Both the position numbers and the translations under genes were made by a program. A DNA stretch of 64,000 nt, taken from positions 186,001 to 250,000 of the forward strand of contig CAZROT010000002.1 in assembly GCA_964601895.1 (NCBI GenBank). Direction: 5' to 3'. The notes under the pieces were generated by a model, which saw only the letters and a list, made by a program, of their open reading frames with translations, did not search any database and was not told the origin of the DNA. Source of the DNA: CAZROT01 sp964601895 (GTDB taxonomy: Bacteria > Pseudomonadota > Gammaproteobacteria > Enterobacterales > Enterobacteriaceae). This document shows positions 47,001 through 58,700 of the stretch, piece by piece. The first letter of the stretch is position 1. Each line of letters begins with the position of its first letter.

Positions 47001-49578
47001 GCGCCTGCTCCAGTAATATAGCCATCAGGGCAGGCACTGAATTCCACAGTGTTATCTCGTGACGCTGTAGCAGAGACAGCCAGTGTGAGGCATCCCGGGT
47101 ACCATCAGCATCGGGCAGCACCAGGGTGGCGCCTGCGCCGAGGGTGGCAAAGACATCAAAAATAGCCAGATCGAAGCTCAGTGCGGAAAGTCCCAGCAAT
47201 CTGTCATCGGGACCAAGTGCGATACGCCTGCTGACATCGCTAACAGTATTCATCGCCGCTGCATGGCTCATCATCACACCTTTAGGTTTACCGGTAGACC
47301 CTGAGGTGAAAATAACGTAAGCGGTGCTGTTGGGGCAGGGGCATCTGGGCGCGTCGAGCCCGCTATCTGGTAGCCCGGTAACAGCAAAGTCCAGTGTTAT
47401 CAGTGCGGGGAAATGCTGACACAGAGCACCGGGTGCAATCATGGCGGCAGGATGCACCCTATCCACTACATCCTGCAGGCGCGCGCGTGGCCAGTCTGCT
47501 GACAGCGGCACCAGTACTCCCGCCGCACTGAGGATACCCAGAGCAGCGGCTATCTGCAGGGGACTTTTAGGTAATACCAGCAGTACCGGTTTTCCTTCAA
47601 TCGGTGTACAGGCGGCGTTGAGTGCGGCCGCTATCCGCAGTGCCTGGTCAGCCAGTGCGCGATAGCTTATGCGTTCACTGGCTGTCACAATGGCATCAGC
47701 GTCGTTCTGCTGTTTTGCCCGGTGGAAAAAGGCCGTATGCAGCAGTTCAGGTGTGTATGGCTGCAGCGTGGCATTAACTGCCTGGCGTATTTTTAATTGC
47801 GTGCAGGGCAGCGACAGGGAAAGCGGATGCTGCCAGCAGGGGGCGTCATGAGCCAGGCGTTCCAGCAGCTGGCCATAGCAGGCAAACATGGCATCTATCA
47901 TGCCTGCAGGAAACAGATTATCGATGACAATCCAGTTGTACTCCAGGCTGCCGTTACGCAGCATCGCCTGACTATCCAGCCATACCTGTGGTGTTGCCGT
48001 ATAAAGAAAGTCAGGTTCACCCAGCAAATCGGCACCGCGTACCAGGACATCCAGATCCATGCCGAGCAGGCTGGTAAAAACCACTGGCATCAGTGTGCCC
48101 TGTACACTGCCGGCACGGCGACCGAGCTCTCTTAGTACCTCAACACCGCCAAAACGACTGTGTGACAGCCTTGTCCACAACTGACTCTGAATATCACTGG
48201 CACGCTCAGCAAATGATTTTATTTGCCTGCAGTCGGGTGTCAGCAGCAGGACAGCAGTGAAATCGCCAACCAGTTTATGAACATCTTCATGATGAGGACG
48301 GCGATTAAATTGTGTCAGGTTGAGTGTGAAACGGGCATCACTGGCCCAGAAAGCCAGCACTTCGCTGAAAACAGCCAGCAGGACAGCAGAAGGTGTCAGT
48401 CCGTGTTCACTGGCGAGCCGGGACAGGCCTTGCCACGCCTCAGGAAACAGGCGTTGTTGTAAACGGCGAAAGACAGGGTGTCCTGCCTCTGCAGGCTGGC
48501 AACGCAATGGTAATGCAGGAGGGGGGGCCAGCTGGTCGAGGCGTGCCAGCCACCAATTGCGATCCGCTGTATAATCGGCACCCTGACGTTCCTCTTCCCG
48601 GGCAAGCTGGTAAGTGCGAAAACTGTAATGCAATGCGGGCAGACTGGTATCAGGGTAATGATACAGGCGCTCAAGTTCTGCCAGCAGGATATGAAAACTC
48701 TGCACGTCAAACATCAGTAAATCGAGATCCAGATGGATACGCCAGCCTGTCGCGGTTTCCTGACTGGCACGCAGATCAAAAAGTGGCCAGCAACTGGCAT
48801 CAAGTACCTGGTGGCACATCTGTTCGCGTATGGCATGGCGCAGGATTGCACGCTGTTCTTGCGCCAGTGTGCACCAGTCTTCTGTGGCTATGGTATACCA
48901 GGGCGTTACCGCAAGAATGCGTTGCCGGCCATCTTCATCAATCACAGCACGCATCATATCATGGCGCTGGATAAGCTGATTCCAGGCACGCTCAAAACGC
49001 GGCAGACTGAAATCGTCAATACACCACTCGAAATACACATGGCAGGAGACACCACCCAGTGTCAGCGCCTGGCCACGACCTATCCAATAGGCATGCTGAA
49101 TATCTGTCAGAGGAAAGGGCTGGGAATCACTGAGTGTATCGGTGTCTTGTGTTTTTGTGGTCAGGGACCAGTTATCGCCACTGCCAGATAACAGATGGCC
49201 ACCCGGACTGACCAGTGTCAGCAATTTTTCTCTATCAGCAGGAGGGCTGTCAGGGGCAAATACCAGTTGAAAGTCTTTTGCTGCCATGCGCTGACAGGAA
49301 AGGTAATCGGCAAGATTGAGTGTCTGCCATTCGAGCTCAGGACAGGCTCTGCGCCCCATAACCTGCTCCCGTAGCGACGCGGCGGCAATGACGTAATGCC
49401 CGGTCTGCGCACACAGGCGCGTGCGCATGACATCAACAGCAGCGTTCTGGTTCCAGCCAATTTCCAGCACCTGCCAGCGATGGGTGTCGTCTGTTTTGCC
49501 AAACAGGCCATCCAGCAGTTGATTTACCTGTGTTATCCCTTGCGGTGTGCTGTCCGTCACACCCTTATTTTTCAGCAT
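44017..49578 (-). CDS. PchF-like terminal NRPS: Cy-A-MT-PCP-TE
   Basis: 1853 residues. After an N-terminal region (about 1-140) that looks like a methyltransferase remnant (WQVLEIGWN, VSPGGHLL), the domains are: cyclisation domain from about 155 with DLLMFDVQS (DxxxxDxxS, near 285); adenylation from about 620 with FTSGSTGKPKG; a methyltransferase inserted in the A domain near 1271 with VLEIGAGVGG; PCP with GGDSLL near 1543; and a type I thioesterase with GWSMG near 1672. Visible specificity residues (SFDLAIFD, LWNSVPAL, VLLSGDW, ALGGATEAAIWS) follow a cysteine-type code. This is the architecture of pyochelin synthetase PchF. It probably adds and cyclises the last cysteine, methylates the product and releases it. 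It leads a six-gene operon and is divergent from the main megasynthase. Confidence 0.92.
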   Translation of the reverse strand: MLKNKGVTDSTPQGITQVNQLLDGLFGKTDDTHRWQVLEIGWNQNAAVDVMRTRLCAQTGHYVIAAASLREQVMGRRACPELEWQTLNLADYLSCQRMAAKDFQLVFAPDSPPADREKLLTLVSPGGHLLSGSGDNWSLTTKTQDTDTLSDSQPFPLTDIQHAYWIGRGQALTLGGVSCHVYFEWCIDDFSLPRFERAWNQLIQRHDMMRAVIDEDGRQRILAVTPWYTIATEDWCTLAQEQRAILRHAIREQMCHQVLDASCWPLFDLRASQETATGWRIHLDLDLLMFDVQSFHILLAELERLYHYPDTSLPALHYSFRTYQLAREEERQGADYTADRNWWLARLDQLAPPPALPLRCQPAEAGHPVFRRLQQRLFPEAWQGLSRLASEHGLTPSAVLLAVFSEVLAFWASDARFTLNLTQFNRRPHHEDVHKLVGDFTAVLLLTPDCRQIKSFAERASDIQSQLWTRLSHSRFGGVEVLRELGRRAGSVQGTLMPVVFTSLLGMDLDVLVRGADLLGEPDFLYTATPQVWLDSQAMLRNGSLEYNWIVIDNLFPAGMIDAMFACYGQLLERLAHDAPCWQHPLSLSLPCTQLKIRQAVNATLQPYTPELLHTAFFHRAKQQNDADAIVTASERISYRALADQALRIAAALNAACTPIEGKPVLLVLPKSPLQIAAALGILSAAGVLVPLSADWPRARLQDVVDRVHPAAMIAPGALCQHFPALITLDFAVTGLPDSGLDAPRCPCPNSTAYVIFTSGSTGKPKGVMMSHAAAMNTVSDVSRRIALGPDDRLLGLSALSFDLAIFDVFATLGAGATLVLPDADGTRDASHWLSLLQRHEITLWNSVPALMAILLEQAQADAVRLDSLRYVLLSGDWIDCNLPAQLKKIAPATQLAALGGATEAAIWSNWFDVDNVEPEWRSIPYGFPLANQYYRILDLHGRERPDFAAGELYIGGTGLAEGYWQDSAQTQASFIVHPSSMERLYRTGDRARYWSNGCIEFLGRIDTQVKLGGHRIELSEIEQAMLRLPYIRDVAVQMRETFGGTSQLVASVVVTTPAPRSQQDTKQLAALQHAGQKAASRLPETRRLHALQHFQTLSEALAPDLILMQLWQLGFPLTEAGCWSPEHYCDRLGIATCFRQLIQRWHAILAEDGQLTITPDGYRATGQLATYAILKTRIHDGQQQLMASLQWVDDEKTFADWLLATPKTLAQVLREPQLAASLLFPAGESQASESLYQRNIVADWLGHLAATLLRTHLSDYGAHQAQVLEIGAGVGGLSISTLPVLAELSPDGLYHYTDVSPWFASHGEARFGQFSVLRTGRYDINQTAQEQNWPQGSMDAVLAANVLHNAHQLVASLRDIRQLLRPGGMLILLEATRDKRLQWITAAAVLEHAAQGSEKAAESRLLSEAQWRTALWDAGFSDICSWPEPGSPLAFVGQQLIMARRPGIPEQLLPSALQHALSAMIPAYMIPTQFFYPERLPLNSNGKVDRSRLSVACYTEQDAQPQHAAPLPGTETELAGLWCELLRLPRVGRHQDFFAAGGDSLLATRLCAQLSALRNQSIPVRLLFTCPQLSALAAALDELKTSDRHSPLVSLNTALDTALICIHGSDGSVAPYRPLAQRLESSVHCLALQSSGLEPGQPIIGTAGDQADYYFDALRHAGIHGPWSLLGWSMGTRVAMEMALRLYQAGEEIALLALVDPVPQAAMTACASSEFALLSSLANPSLQQQATAAGLNAINFASLAQDERLHWWRRVLPSLALISDAALMRRIAVLQANVNALLKGPLPVLPDTLATVVYVASEHPSHWENSIPTLQAALPASTEISLIEDSTHQDILTQEALLDSLTERLRMK

Positions 49579-49631
49579 TTCCTTATTTTCCCTTAAGAAA
49601 TTTAAGAAAAATTATTTTCTAAACAATATTG

Positions 49632-49650
49632 CAAATGATAACTATTTTTA
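49632..49650. promoter_or_regulatory. Fur-box-like site in the divergent synthetase promoter region
   Basis: In the 140-base AT-rich gap between the two synthetase genes, TGATAACTATTTTTA (49636-49650) matches 11 of 14 fixed positions of the Fur 7-1-7 core TGATAATnATTATCA. A weaker similar stretch lies at about 49685-49710 (ATCATCATTAATGCTAATGA). Fur control would make both operons iron-repressed, as for known siderophore loci. By-eye match only. Confidence 0.5.
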
Positions 49651-49718
49651 TTAAGTTTTCAATAATAAATTGATTATTCTCACTTAATCATCATTAATGC
49701 TAATGAGATTGTACGCCA

Positions 49719-52700
49719 ATGATATTGTCACGCTATTGTCTGAAACAACACCCCACCCTCGTCGACTGGATTGAACAACAGGCCAGACTACAGCCAGAAA
49801 GTCCGGCGTTATGTTTTATTGAACCCAATAACAGCGAGCAGCAACTCACCTTTGCTGATGTTTCACGACGCGTCAGGGCACTGGCGGCCACTCTACAGGA
49901 TAGCTTTGCGCCGGGAAGCAGGGCACTTATTCTGTTTCCGCCCGGTGTTGATTATGTCATTGCACTGCTGGCCTGCCTTTACGCTAATCTGACGGCAGTC
50001 CCGGTAAGTCTTTCTGGTGTTTCAAGAGTAAAACGTGTGCTCGCGAGGCTCGATCATATTGCCGCCAGCTGTCATCCTGCGTTGATTCTCACCGGGACCG
50101 AGATAGCACAGCAGTCCGAAGAAGCGCTGACTGCCTTTGCCCGTGCCCATAAGGCAGCAGTCGAACTGACTGACACAATACCGATGGATGACAGTCAGGC
50201 CAGGCGCTGGCAGCGCCCGGACATTGATGCACAGAGTATGGCTTTTTTGCAGTACACATCTGGCTCTACCGGGCAGCCAAAAGGCGTCATAAACCGCCAT
50301 GCTAACCTGATTGCTAATCTGGAATTCCTCTCCTGTCTGACGCTTCCCGGGCCTGATGCACGGGTGCTCAGCTGGTTGCCGCTATATCATGACCTTGGGT
50401 TAATTATGGGTATTCTTGCACCCCTGGTTTACGGCAATCAGGCGTTTTATTTTGCACCTGCTGGGTTCAGTGCTGATCCTCTGCGCTGGCTGGAGCTGGC
50501 ATCACAAAAAAAAGCCACTGTGCTGCCTTGCCCCAGTTTTTCCCTGGCACTGTGTCTTGAAGCTGTTTGTTCTCAGCCACAACGTCTGAGTGGGATAGAT
50601 CTTTCCTCTGTTGTCAGTCTGGTTCCCTGTGCAGAGCCGGTTCATGCACAGCAGCTGGATGATTTTTATCGTTGTTTCTCTGCCTGTGGCCTGCAACGCA
50701 GAGCCATTAAACCTTCTTATGGGCTTGCGGAGGCAACCCTGATTGCGGCGGGCAATACGGCAGAAAACACACCGGTTTATCTTCATCTGGATAAGGTGGC
50801 GCTTAAGGAAAATGAGATCCGTGTTCTTCCGGAATCCTGTCCCGAGTCGCGCTGTTATGTTGGCTGCGGTAATGAATTTGGTGGGCAGACGCTACATATT
50901 GTTGATCCCCACAGCAGACAGGTACTTTCACCGGGCCAGCCAGGTGAAATCTGGCTAAGCGGTCCGTCCGTTGCTGACGGCTACTGGCAGCTTGAAGACA
51001 TCACAGAGCAGAATTTTCGTGCCCATAGCGCAGACAGTGAAGACAGGAATCAATACCTGCGTACCGGTGACCTTGGATTTATCTATCAGGGGCAGCTTTA
51101 TATTACCGGTCGCCTTAAGGACGTGCTGATACATCGTGGTCAGTGTCACTGGCCCAGTGATATTGAGGCCACTGCTTCTACGGCACATCCTGATGCGATA
51201 ACCAATGCCGCTGCCGCCTTTGCCATTGAGGTTGAGGGTAAGGAAGCTCTGGTGCTGGTGATGGAAATGCGCCGGCATCAGGAAAATAACATTGAAGAAT
51301 TAGTAAATGCCGTACGCATGGCGATTGCCAGCGAGCATCAGCTGGCTGTCTGGCGTGTGGTACTTATTCGCAAGGGGACACTCCCTCGTACCAGTAGTGG
51401 TAAGGTGCGTAGAAAGCAGACCCGTACGGCCTGGCAGCAGGGCAGACTGCATGTATTGTGGGATGAAGAGCCCCAGTTATTGCCTGTTCCTGTGCATGAA
51501 ACTCTTAATACCGGATTGCCTGATGCTCATCAGCGGTACAGGCACAATGCTGATACAGCAGCAGTTACTGAAGCGCAGTTAATTCACTGGATAAACAATA
51601 CGGTGGCTGATCTCATGGGCACTATAGCGGCCCGTGCCATTGATCCTGAACAGAGTCTGTTTGCCTGTGGGCTGGATTCCATTGGGGGTACCACACTGGT
51701 CAATCGCATCGACAGTCACTGGGGTATCCGTCTTGCCGCGCACAGCCTGTTTGATAATGCCAGCCCCAGGGCACTGGCACGACTGCTGCTGCAGGAGCGT
51801 AATCGTCAGGGTGTGACTGACACGGTTGATGAAACAAAGCGTGAACCGCAATCCGTAGCAGTGCCTGCATCGCGTCTTCATGAGCCGGAGCCGGTTGCCA
51901 TCATTGGCATGGCTTTTCGTCTGCCCGGCGCTGCAGGCGGTGAAATAGCGCTGGATGATAGTTTCTGGCAGCTGCTGGCCAGCGCAGATTCAGCCGTACG
52001 TCCCATGCCCACTGAACGCTTTCTTACGCAGCAAAATATTCCTGGTTTTGGGGCTTATCTGAACAATCCCGCGGACTTTGATGCTGATTTCTTTGGTATG
52101 TCTGCGCGTGAGGCAATGAATACCGATCCCCAGCAGCGTCTGTTACTGGAAGTCACCTGGCATGCGCTGGAAGATGCAGGCCTGCGTCCCTCGTGCTTAC
52201 GTGGTCGCGATATTGGTGTGTTTACCGGGTTAGGTACAGGGGATTATGCCCATCTGCCCTTCATGAGTGGCTGTCCTGATCATCTGGATGCCTATTATGG
52301 TACCGGTAACGCTTTTGCGGCGGCCTGCGGGCGTCTGTCGTGGTTTTTTGGCTGGGAAGGTCCCTCGGTGGCGGTGGATACCGCCTGTTCTTCGTCACAC
52401 AGCGCGTTACACATGGCGTGCCAGGCACTGCGTCTCGGTGAATGTGAACTTGCCGTGGCAGCGGGTGTCAAGCTGCAGTTATTGCCACAAATCGATGAAG
52501 TATTACACCGTGCAGGGATGCTGGCAGCAGACGGGCGTTGTAAAACCTTTGATGCGGCAGCTGATGGCTACGTACGTGGGGAAGGCTGTGTCGTTTTTCT
52601 GCTGAAACCGCTCACAAAGGCGCTTGCCGATGGTGATAACATACGCGCACTGATTCGCGCCAGTCTGGTACGTCAGGATGGTGCCAGCAGTAGCCTTTCT

Positions 52701-55700
52701 GCTCCCAACGGCGACGCGCAGCAGCGTCTGCTGGAACGCACCCTGCAGCAGGCAGGGCTGTCTGCCGGCGATATTGATTACATTGAGTTGCATGGTACCG
52801 GTACCCGACTGGGTGATCCGATAGAATGGCAGTCTATTGCGGCGGTATTTGCCGGGCAGGAGCGCCAGCATCCGTTGTGGCTCGGATCGGTAAAGACCAA
52901 TATCGGCCATCTTGAAGCGGCTGCCGGTGCAGCAGGTCTGGTAAAAACCGTGCTGGCACTGGAGCGTGGGGCTATTCCCCCTCATGCCGGCCTGACGACT
53001 ATCAATCCACTCATCAATCTCAGTCAAATTCCGGCACAATTACCGCAACAGACAGTTCCATGGCCGCTGCATACGCGACCGCGACGTGCCGGAATAACCG
53101 CCTGCGGTTTTACTGGTACCATTGCGCATATCATCGTAGAGCAGGCACCGCAGGCAATATCGTCACCTCCGTGCGTGATTCAGGAGCAGGGTGCCGGGCT
53201 GTTTGTGTTGTCTGCGCGCTCCCTCTGGTCACTGAATGCATTGCGCAAATCCTGGCTTGCTTTCATGAACACGGAAATTTCCCTGCCTGCACTGGCCGGT
53301 GCCATGGCACGTCATCGTGAACATCTTCCCCTGCGTATGGCCGTGGTGGCAGATAATCTGCCTGAATTACAGCAAGCCCTGACAGCGGCGGTTGCCAGTG
53401 AAGGTATCATAGAGGCCCCTCGTGTCGGTTTTATGTTTACCGGTCAGGGTGCACAGTATGCCGGTATGGGACGCCAGCTTTATCAGACAGAGACAGCGTT
53501 TCGTAGTGCGCTGGACGCTGCAGACGTGGCACTGGAGTCAGTCTGTGGTGAATCCATACGCGCGCTTATTTTCAGTGATTCACCTGCAGAGAATGAGCGC
53601 CTGAATCAGACCATGCTGGCTCAACCAGCGCTGTTTGCTATCGGTTATTCCCTGGCACGGTTGTGGCAGTCTTATGGAGTAGAGCCCTGCGTGCTGCTCG
53701 GGCATTCCATTGGTGAATTTGCGGCACTGGTGATAGCCGGAGCCCTTGAGCTTGCTGATGCTGCACGCCTTATCTGCCATCGGGGTACGCTCATGCAACA
53801 GCTACCGCCAGGGGGCGGTATGCTGGCGGTGCGCATGACGGCCAGTGAGGCGCTGACATTACTGCAGACGCTGCCAGCGGATGACGCCAGTCGTGTAGCC
53901 CTTGCTGCCATCAATGGCCCGAAAGATATAGTACTTTCCGGTGCAGACAGCGTACTGGAAGACCTCTACCAGCGTGTGACACGCGATGGCATCAGTGCGC
54001 GTGCACTTAAGGTATCCCATGCCTTTCACTCCCCACTGCTGGACTCCATGCTGGATGCCTGGCAGGCACGTTGTGCAGAATGCAACAGCAAAGCACCGCA
54101 GATAAGTCTGATTTCTACCTTAAACGCTGAGCTCATGGAGATAGCGCCTGATGCCGGCTACTGGCGTGACCATGCACGCCAGACCGTCAGATTCAGTGAT
54201 GCACTACGCCTCGCCGCAGAGCACTGTGATCTGCTACTCGAAATCGGTCCACATGCCATTCTGAGTGCACAGGCACAGCGTAATCAGAGCGAGGAAAACT
54301 GGCCTCAGGCGCTGTTGTGTGTGGCATCCATGCGCCGTGGCAGTGATGAGGTGCGTACCTTACGTGACAGCATGTGCGCGCTTTATCTGCAGGGACAGAA
54401 TTTTGACTGGGACAGTCCTGTCAATGCCGCGTTTAGCGTGCTTGCGGCTACCCGTCAGGAGTTACCGCGTTATCCGTTTGAACGCCAGACTTACTGGCTT
54501 GATTATGATGAAGATGCCCCGCGCGCGCAGATAGTGTTACCACCACGGCCACAGCCTGCCAGTGCCTGTCCGGTACCGCTTTATCGCCAGCAGTGGGAGA
54601 CTCTAGATACTATTCCTGAGCCTGTGCCCGCTGATGGGCGCTGGTGGCTGCTCAGTTTACAGGATAACGACACCAATACGTTGATAACAGCACTGCACAG
54701 GCAGGGCGTTGAACCTGTTGCGGTCACCTGGGAAGAAAGGACGCAGATTATTGCAGAGTGCCGCTCTGATGATGTGCTTATCTGGCTGACGCCTGCTGAA
54801 AGGGTAACGGAAAATGCCATTAATGATCCTGCTCTCGGGGTGTGGCCGCTGGTTTCATGGGTGCGCAGCCTGCAGCAGCACAATCTCGGGTTACGTATTT
54901 TGCTGGTTACGGTACAGGCCCAGGCAACCGAAGAAGGTGAATGCTGTCATCCGGACGCTGCTGCATTGTGGGGAGCAGCGCGTGCACTGGCTATCGAATA
55001 TCCCAACTGCCAGTGGCTTATGCTGGACACCACAGAGGAGATGAATGCAGATAGTCTCGCCACTACGCTTTTGCGGGCGGCCCGCTGTTTTAACAGTGAA
55101 GATGCACTGGCTGTGCGTGGTGAACGCTGGCTGCACCCGCGCCTGGTTCCTGTGACACAAGAAAAACCTGACAATAACCCTTCCCTGACGCTCTGCCCTA
55201 CAGGCACGTACCTGATTGCCGGTGCATTCGGTGCTCTCGGGCGTTATTTAAGTGAATGGCTGATTGGCCGGGGTGCCCGTCATCTGCTGCTCATCGGGCG
55301 CCAGCTACCACGTGCGGGTGTCTGCAGCCTGCTTGATAACTGGCGCAGCCAGGGTGTGCGCATTGATTGTCTGCAGAGTGACATTGCCGACGAGGATCAG
55401 GCATACCGCCTGTTTTCGCATGTAGAGCAGTTATGCGTACAGGGGTATCCGTTAAAGGGCGTATTTCACTGTGCGGGTATCGGGCGCTTCAATGCACTGG
55501 ATGCCATTACCGAAGATGATTACCACGCTGTAACGCGTGCCAAGATAAAGGGGACTCAGCTGCTGCATTACCATACCCTGCCATATCAGCCTGACTGGTT
55601 TGTCTGTTTTACCTCGATTTCCGGGGTGTGGGGATCGCGTCTGCAGATTCACTATGGTGCCGCCAATGCCTGGCAGGATGCGCTTATGCAGAAGCGTCGC

Positions 55701-58700
55701 AGCCAGGGACTACCTGGTATGGCGATTGCATGGGGTCCATGGAGTGGCGGTGCGGGCATGTCAGAAGTGGATGACAGCCTGCTTAACTATCTGCGTATGG
55801 CGGGCATCCGGCGTCAGCCTCCGTTGCGTTATCTGGCCACCCTCGAGCGGCTGATGAGCGCCTCTCAGCAGAATACTGGTGGTGTGTCTGCACGCTGGCT
55901 GGCTGCTGATATTGACTGGAAAAAATTTGTTCCGCTGTTTGCCCTTTACTGCCACACGTCAACATTCAGCCCCTGCCTGCAGGCACAGACGCAGGCTGAC
56001 CCGGCTGCGCAGTTACCCGTTGCCGATGATTCCCTGCTACTGGCTGATATGCCGGCAGAACAGCGACAGCAGCATATTGACGCTTTTGTTTACGCCACTC
56101 TGGCACGTACGCTGCGTGCCGCACCGGACAGGATCCTTCCTGACGTAGAGCTACTGGCGCTGGGGATGGATTCCATTCTGCTGATGGATTTTGCGCGTCT
56201 TTGTGAAACCCGGATTGGTATTCACTGTCCGCTGAAGGATTTATTTGAACAGCGTACGCCCGCACGTTTGTCTGCCTGGCTCTGCCAGCAGGCAGACAGC
56301 ATAATCGCCTCTGTGGATGTGGCTGTGCGTGACTTGCCAGCCATGGTCATTATGCCGGATCCCAGTAATCGTTTTCAGCCATTCCCGCTGACCGAATTAC
56401 AGTATGCATACTGGGTTGGCCGTCAGGAGCATTATGCTCTTGGCGGTATTGCCTGTCATGCCTACCTGGAAGCTGATGCTGCACAGGGTATCGATCATGC
56501 TCTGCTGGAGCACTGCTGGAATGAGTTAATTGCACGGCATGATGCCCTGCGTCTCGTTATCGACGAAAATGGCCGGCAGCGGGTGCTGGAAAACCCCGGT
56601 CACTGGAGCATTGAGTTGCAGGACCTCAGTGATGCCAGCCCACATGACATTGCGCAGCATTGTGATTCCCTGCGTGAAGCGCTTTCTCATCAGGTACTGG
56701 ATCCGGCCTGCTGGCCTTTGTTTGATCTGCGCCTGTGTCATTTTCCTGATGGCAGCAGTCGCCTGTATATCAGCATTGACATGCTGATTAATGACGCCAC
56801 CAGTAGTCAGCTGCTCTGGGATGAACTGGTGGCACTGTATCGAGCAGGTGGTGATAGTGCGGCAGCCGGGCTTATTCCCTTTACCATTAGCTTTCGTGAT
56901 TACGTACAGGCCAGAGCGCAGGATATTGCCCATCAGGCGGCGCGCGCAGCGGCACGTGATTACTGGCTTGAGCGCCTGCGCGAGCTGCCACCGCCACCGC
57001 AGTTACCTCTTTGTTCACAGGCACTGAATCAGCGTCATCCTCATTTTACCCGCCTGCAAAGACAGCTCAATGCCAGTGACTGGCAGCGTCTGCGCCAACG
57101 CGCGACAGAGCAGGGTGTCACGCCCGCTTCACTGCTGGTTGCGGCCTTTGCTGAGGTCCTTGCTGCATGGAGTGAGCAGGCCAGATTCTGTCTGAACCTG
57201 ACCTTTTTTGACAGGCTGCCCTGGCATGAGGACGTTCCGAGGCTGGTGGGTGATTTTACTGCCGTGACCCTGCTGCCACTGGATTATACTGAGATACAAT
57301 CCTTTGCGCGCCGGGTGCTGAATGTTAACCGCCAGGTGCTGGAGAGCCTTGAACACCGGGCATTCAGTGCGGTGGATGTGCTGCGTGAATGGAATCGTGG
57401 CACTGAAGATAACATCAGTATGCCGGTGATTTTCACCAGTCAGCTGGGTGTCAGTGATCCTACCAAGGGCGTCAGCAAGGACAGTCCGCTTGGCCGCATT
57501 GTTTATGGTATCAGTCAGACGCCTCAGGTCTGGCTGGATCATCAGGCCTGTGAGCTGGATGGCGCCCTGGTTTACAACTGGGATCTGGTGGCAGACTTGT
57601 TTCCTGCTGGCGTGCCTGAAGCCATGTTTACTGCCTATGGTGATTTGCTGGAAAGTCTCGCCCGTGACGATGCATGCTGGCAGCAACCGCTGATTTCACT
57701 GATACCACAGCAGCAACAGCAGGTACGTCGTGCGGTTAACGACACCGTGCTGCCATTACCGGACTGCTGTCTTGATGAGCTGTTTTTCAACACTGCTGCA
57801 CGTACTCCAACGGCGCTGGCACTGAAAACACAGGAACAACACTGGTGTTATGCCAGTCTGGCAGACTGGAGTCGTAAGCTGGCATGGCAATTGATTGAAA
57901 ATGAGGTACAGCCGGGGGAACGTGTTGCCATCCTGATGCCTAAGTGTGCGGAGCAGGTGGTTGCCTGCCTTGCGATTGCAGCTGTCGGTGCGGTCTGGGT
58001 GCCACTGGATGTGAGCATGCCGGCATTGAGGCTGCACTCCATTATTAGCGGCAGCCACATCCGTGTTATTTTGACTGAAGCAACTGGTGTCACTACGCTG
58101 CCACTGTCCCCTGATGATAGCAATCTGTGTATTGTTACTGTGTGCGCTCATCAGGCCAGCGAGGTCGTGCCACCGTTACCACACAGGGTACGTGACCCTT
58201 CTTCCCCGGCTTATGTTATTTATACCTCAGGGTCTACCGGTATACCCAAAGGTGTGCTGATTGATAACCGTGGTGCGGTTAATACCGTACTGGATATTAA
58301 CCGTCGTTTTCACATTGATGATAGCACCTGCCTTGCGGGTGTCTCGTCGCTGTCCTTTGATCTGTCGGTCTATGATATCTTCGGCACCTTTGCTGCCGGT
58401 GGTTGTCTGGTACTTCCTGATGCGCATGCGCTGCGCGATCCTTCGCACTGGCTCCGGCTGGTGCAGCAGCAGGGAGTAACTTTGTGGAACTCCGTGCCAG
58501 CTTTGCTGGAACTGCTCCTCGATGCCGCTGTTCATGAAAATAAGTATCTTACGGGTCTGCGCGCTGTTCTTCTCAGTGGTGACTGGATCCCGCTGACATT
58601 ACCTTCCCGGCTGCGTCAGCTGGCACCCGATGCTCGTCTCATTGCCCTTGGGGGTGCTACCGAAGCTTCCATCTGGTCGAACTGGTATGAAGTCACTGAA

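Noticed and set aside
48393..48974. 193-codon plus-strand ORF inside the PchF-like gene
   Set aside because: Antisense to the Cy domain, whose reading has catalytic motifs throughout.
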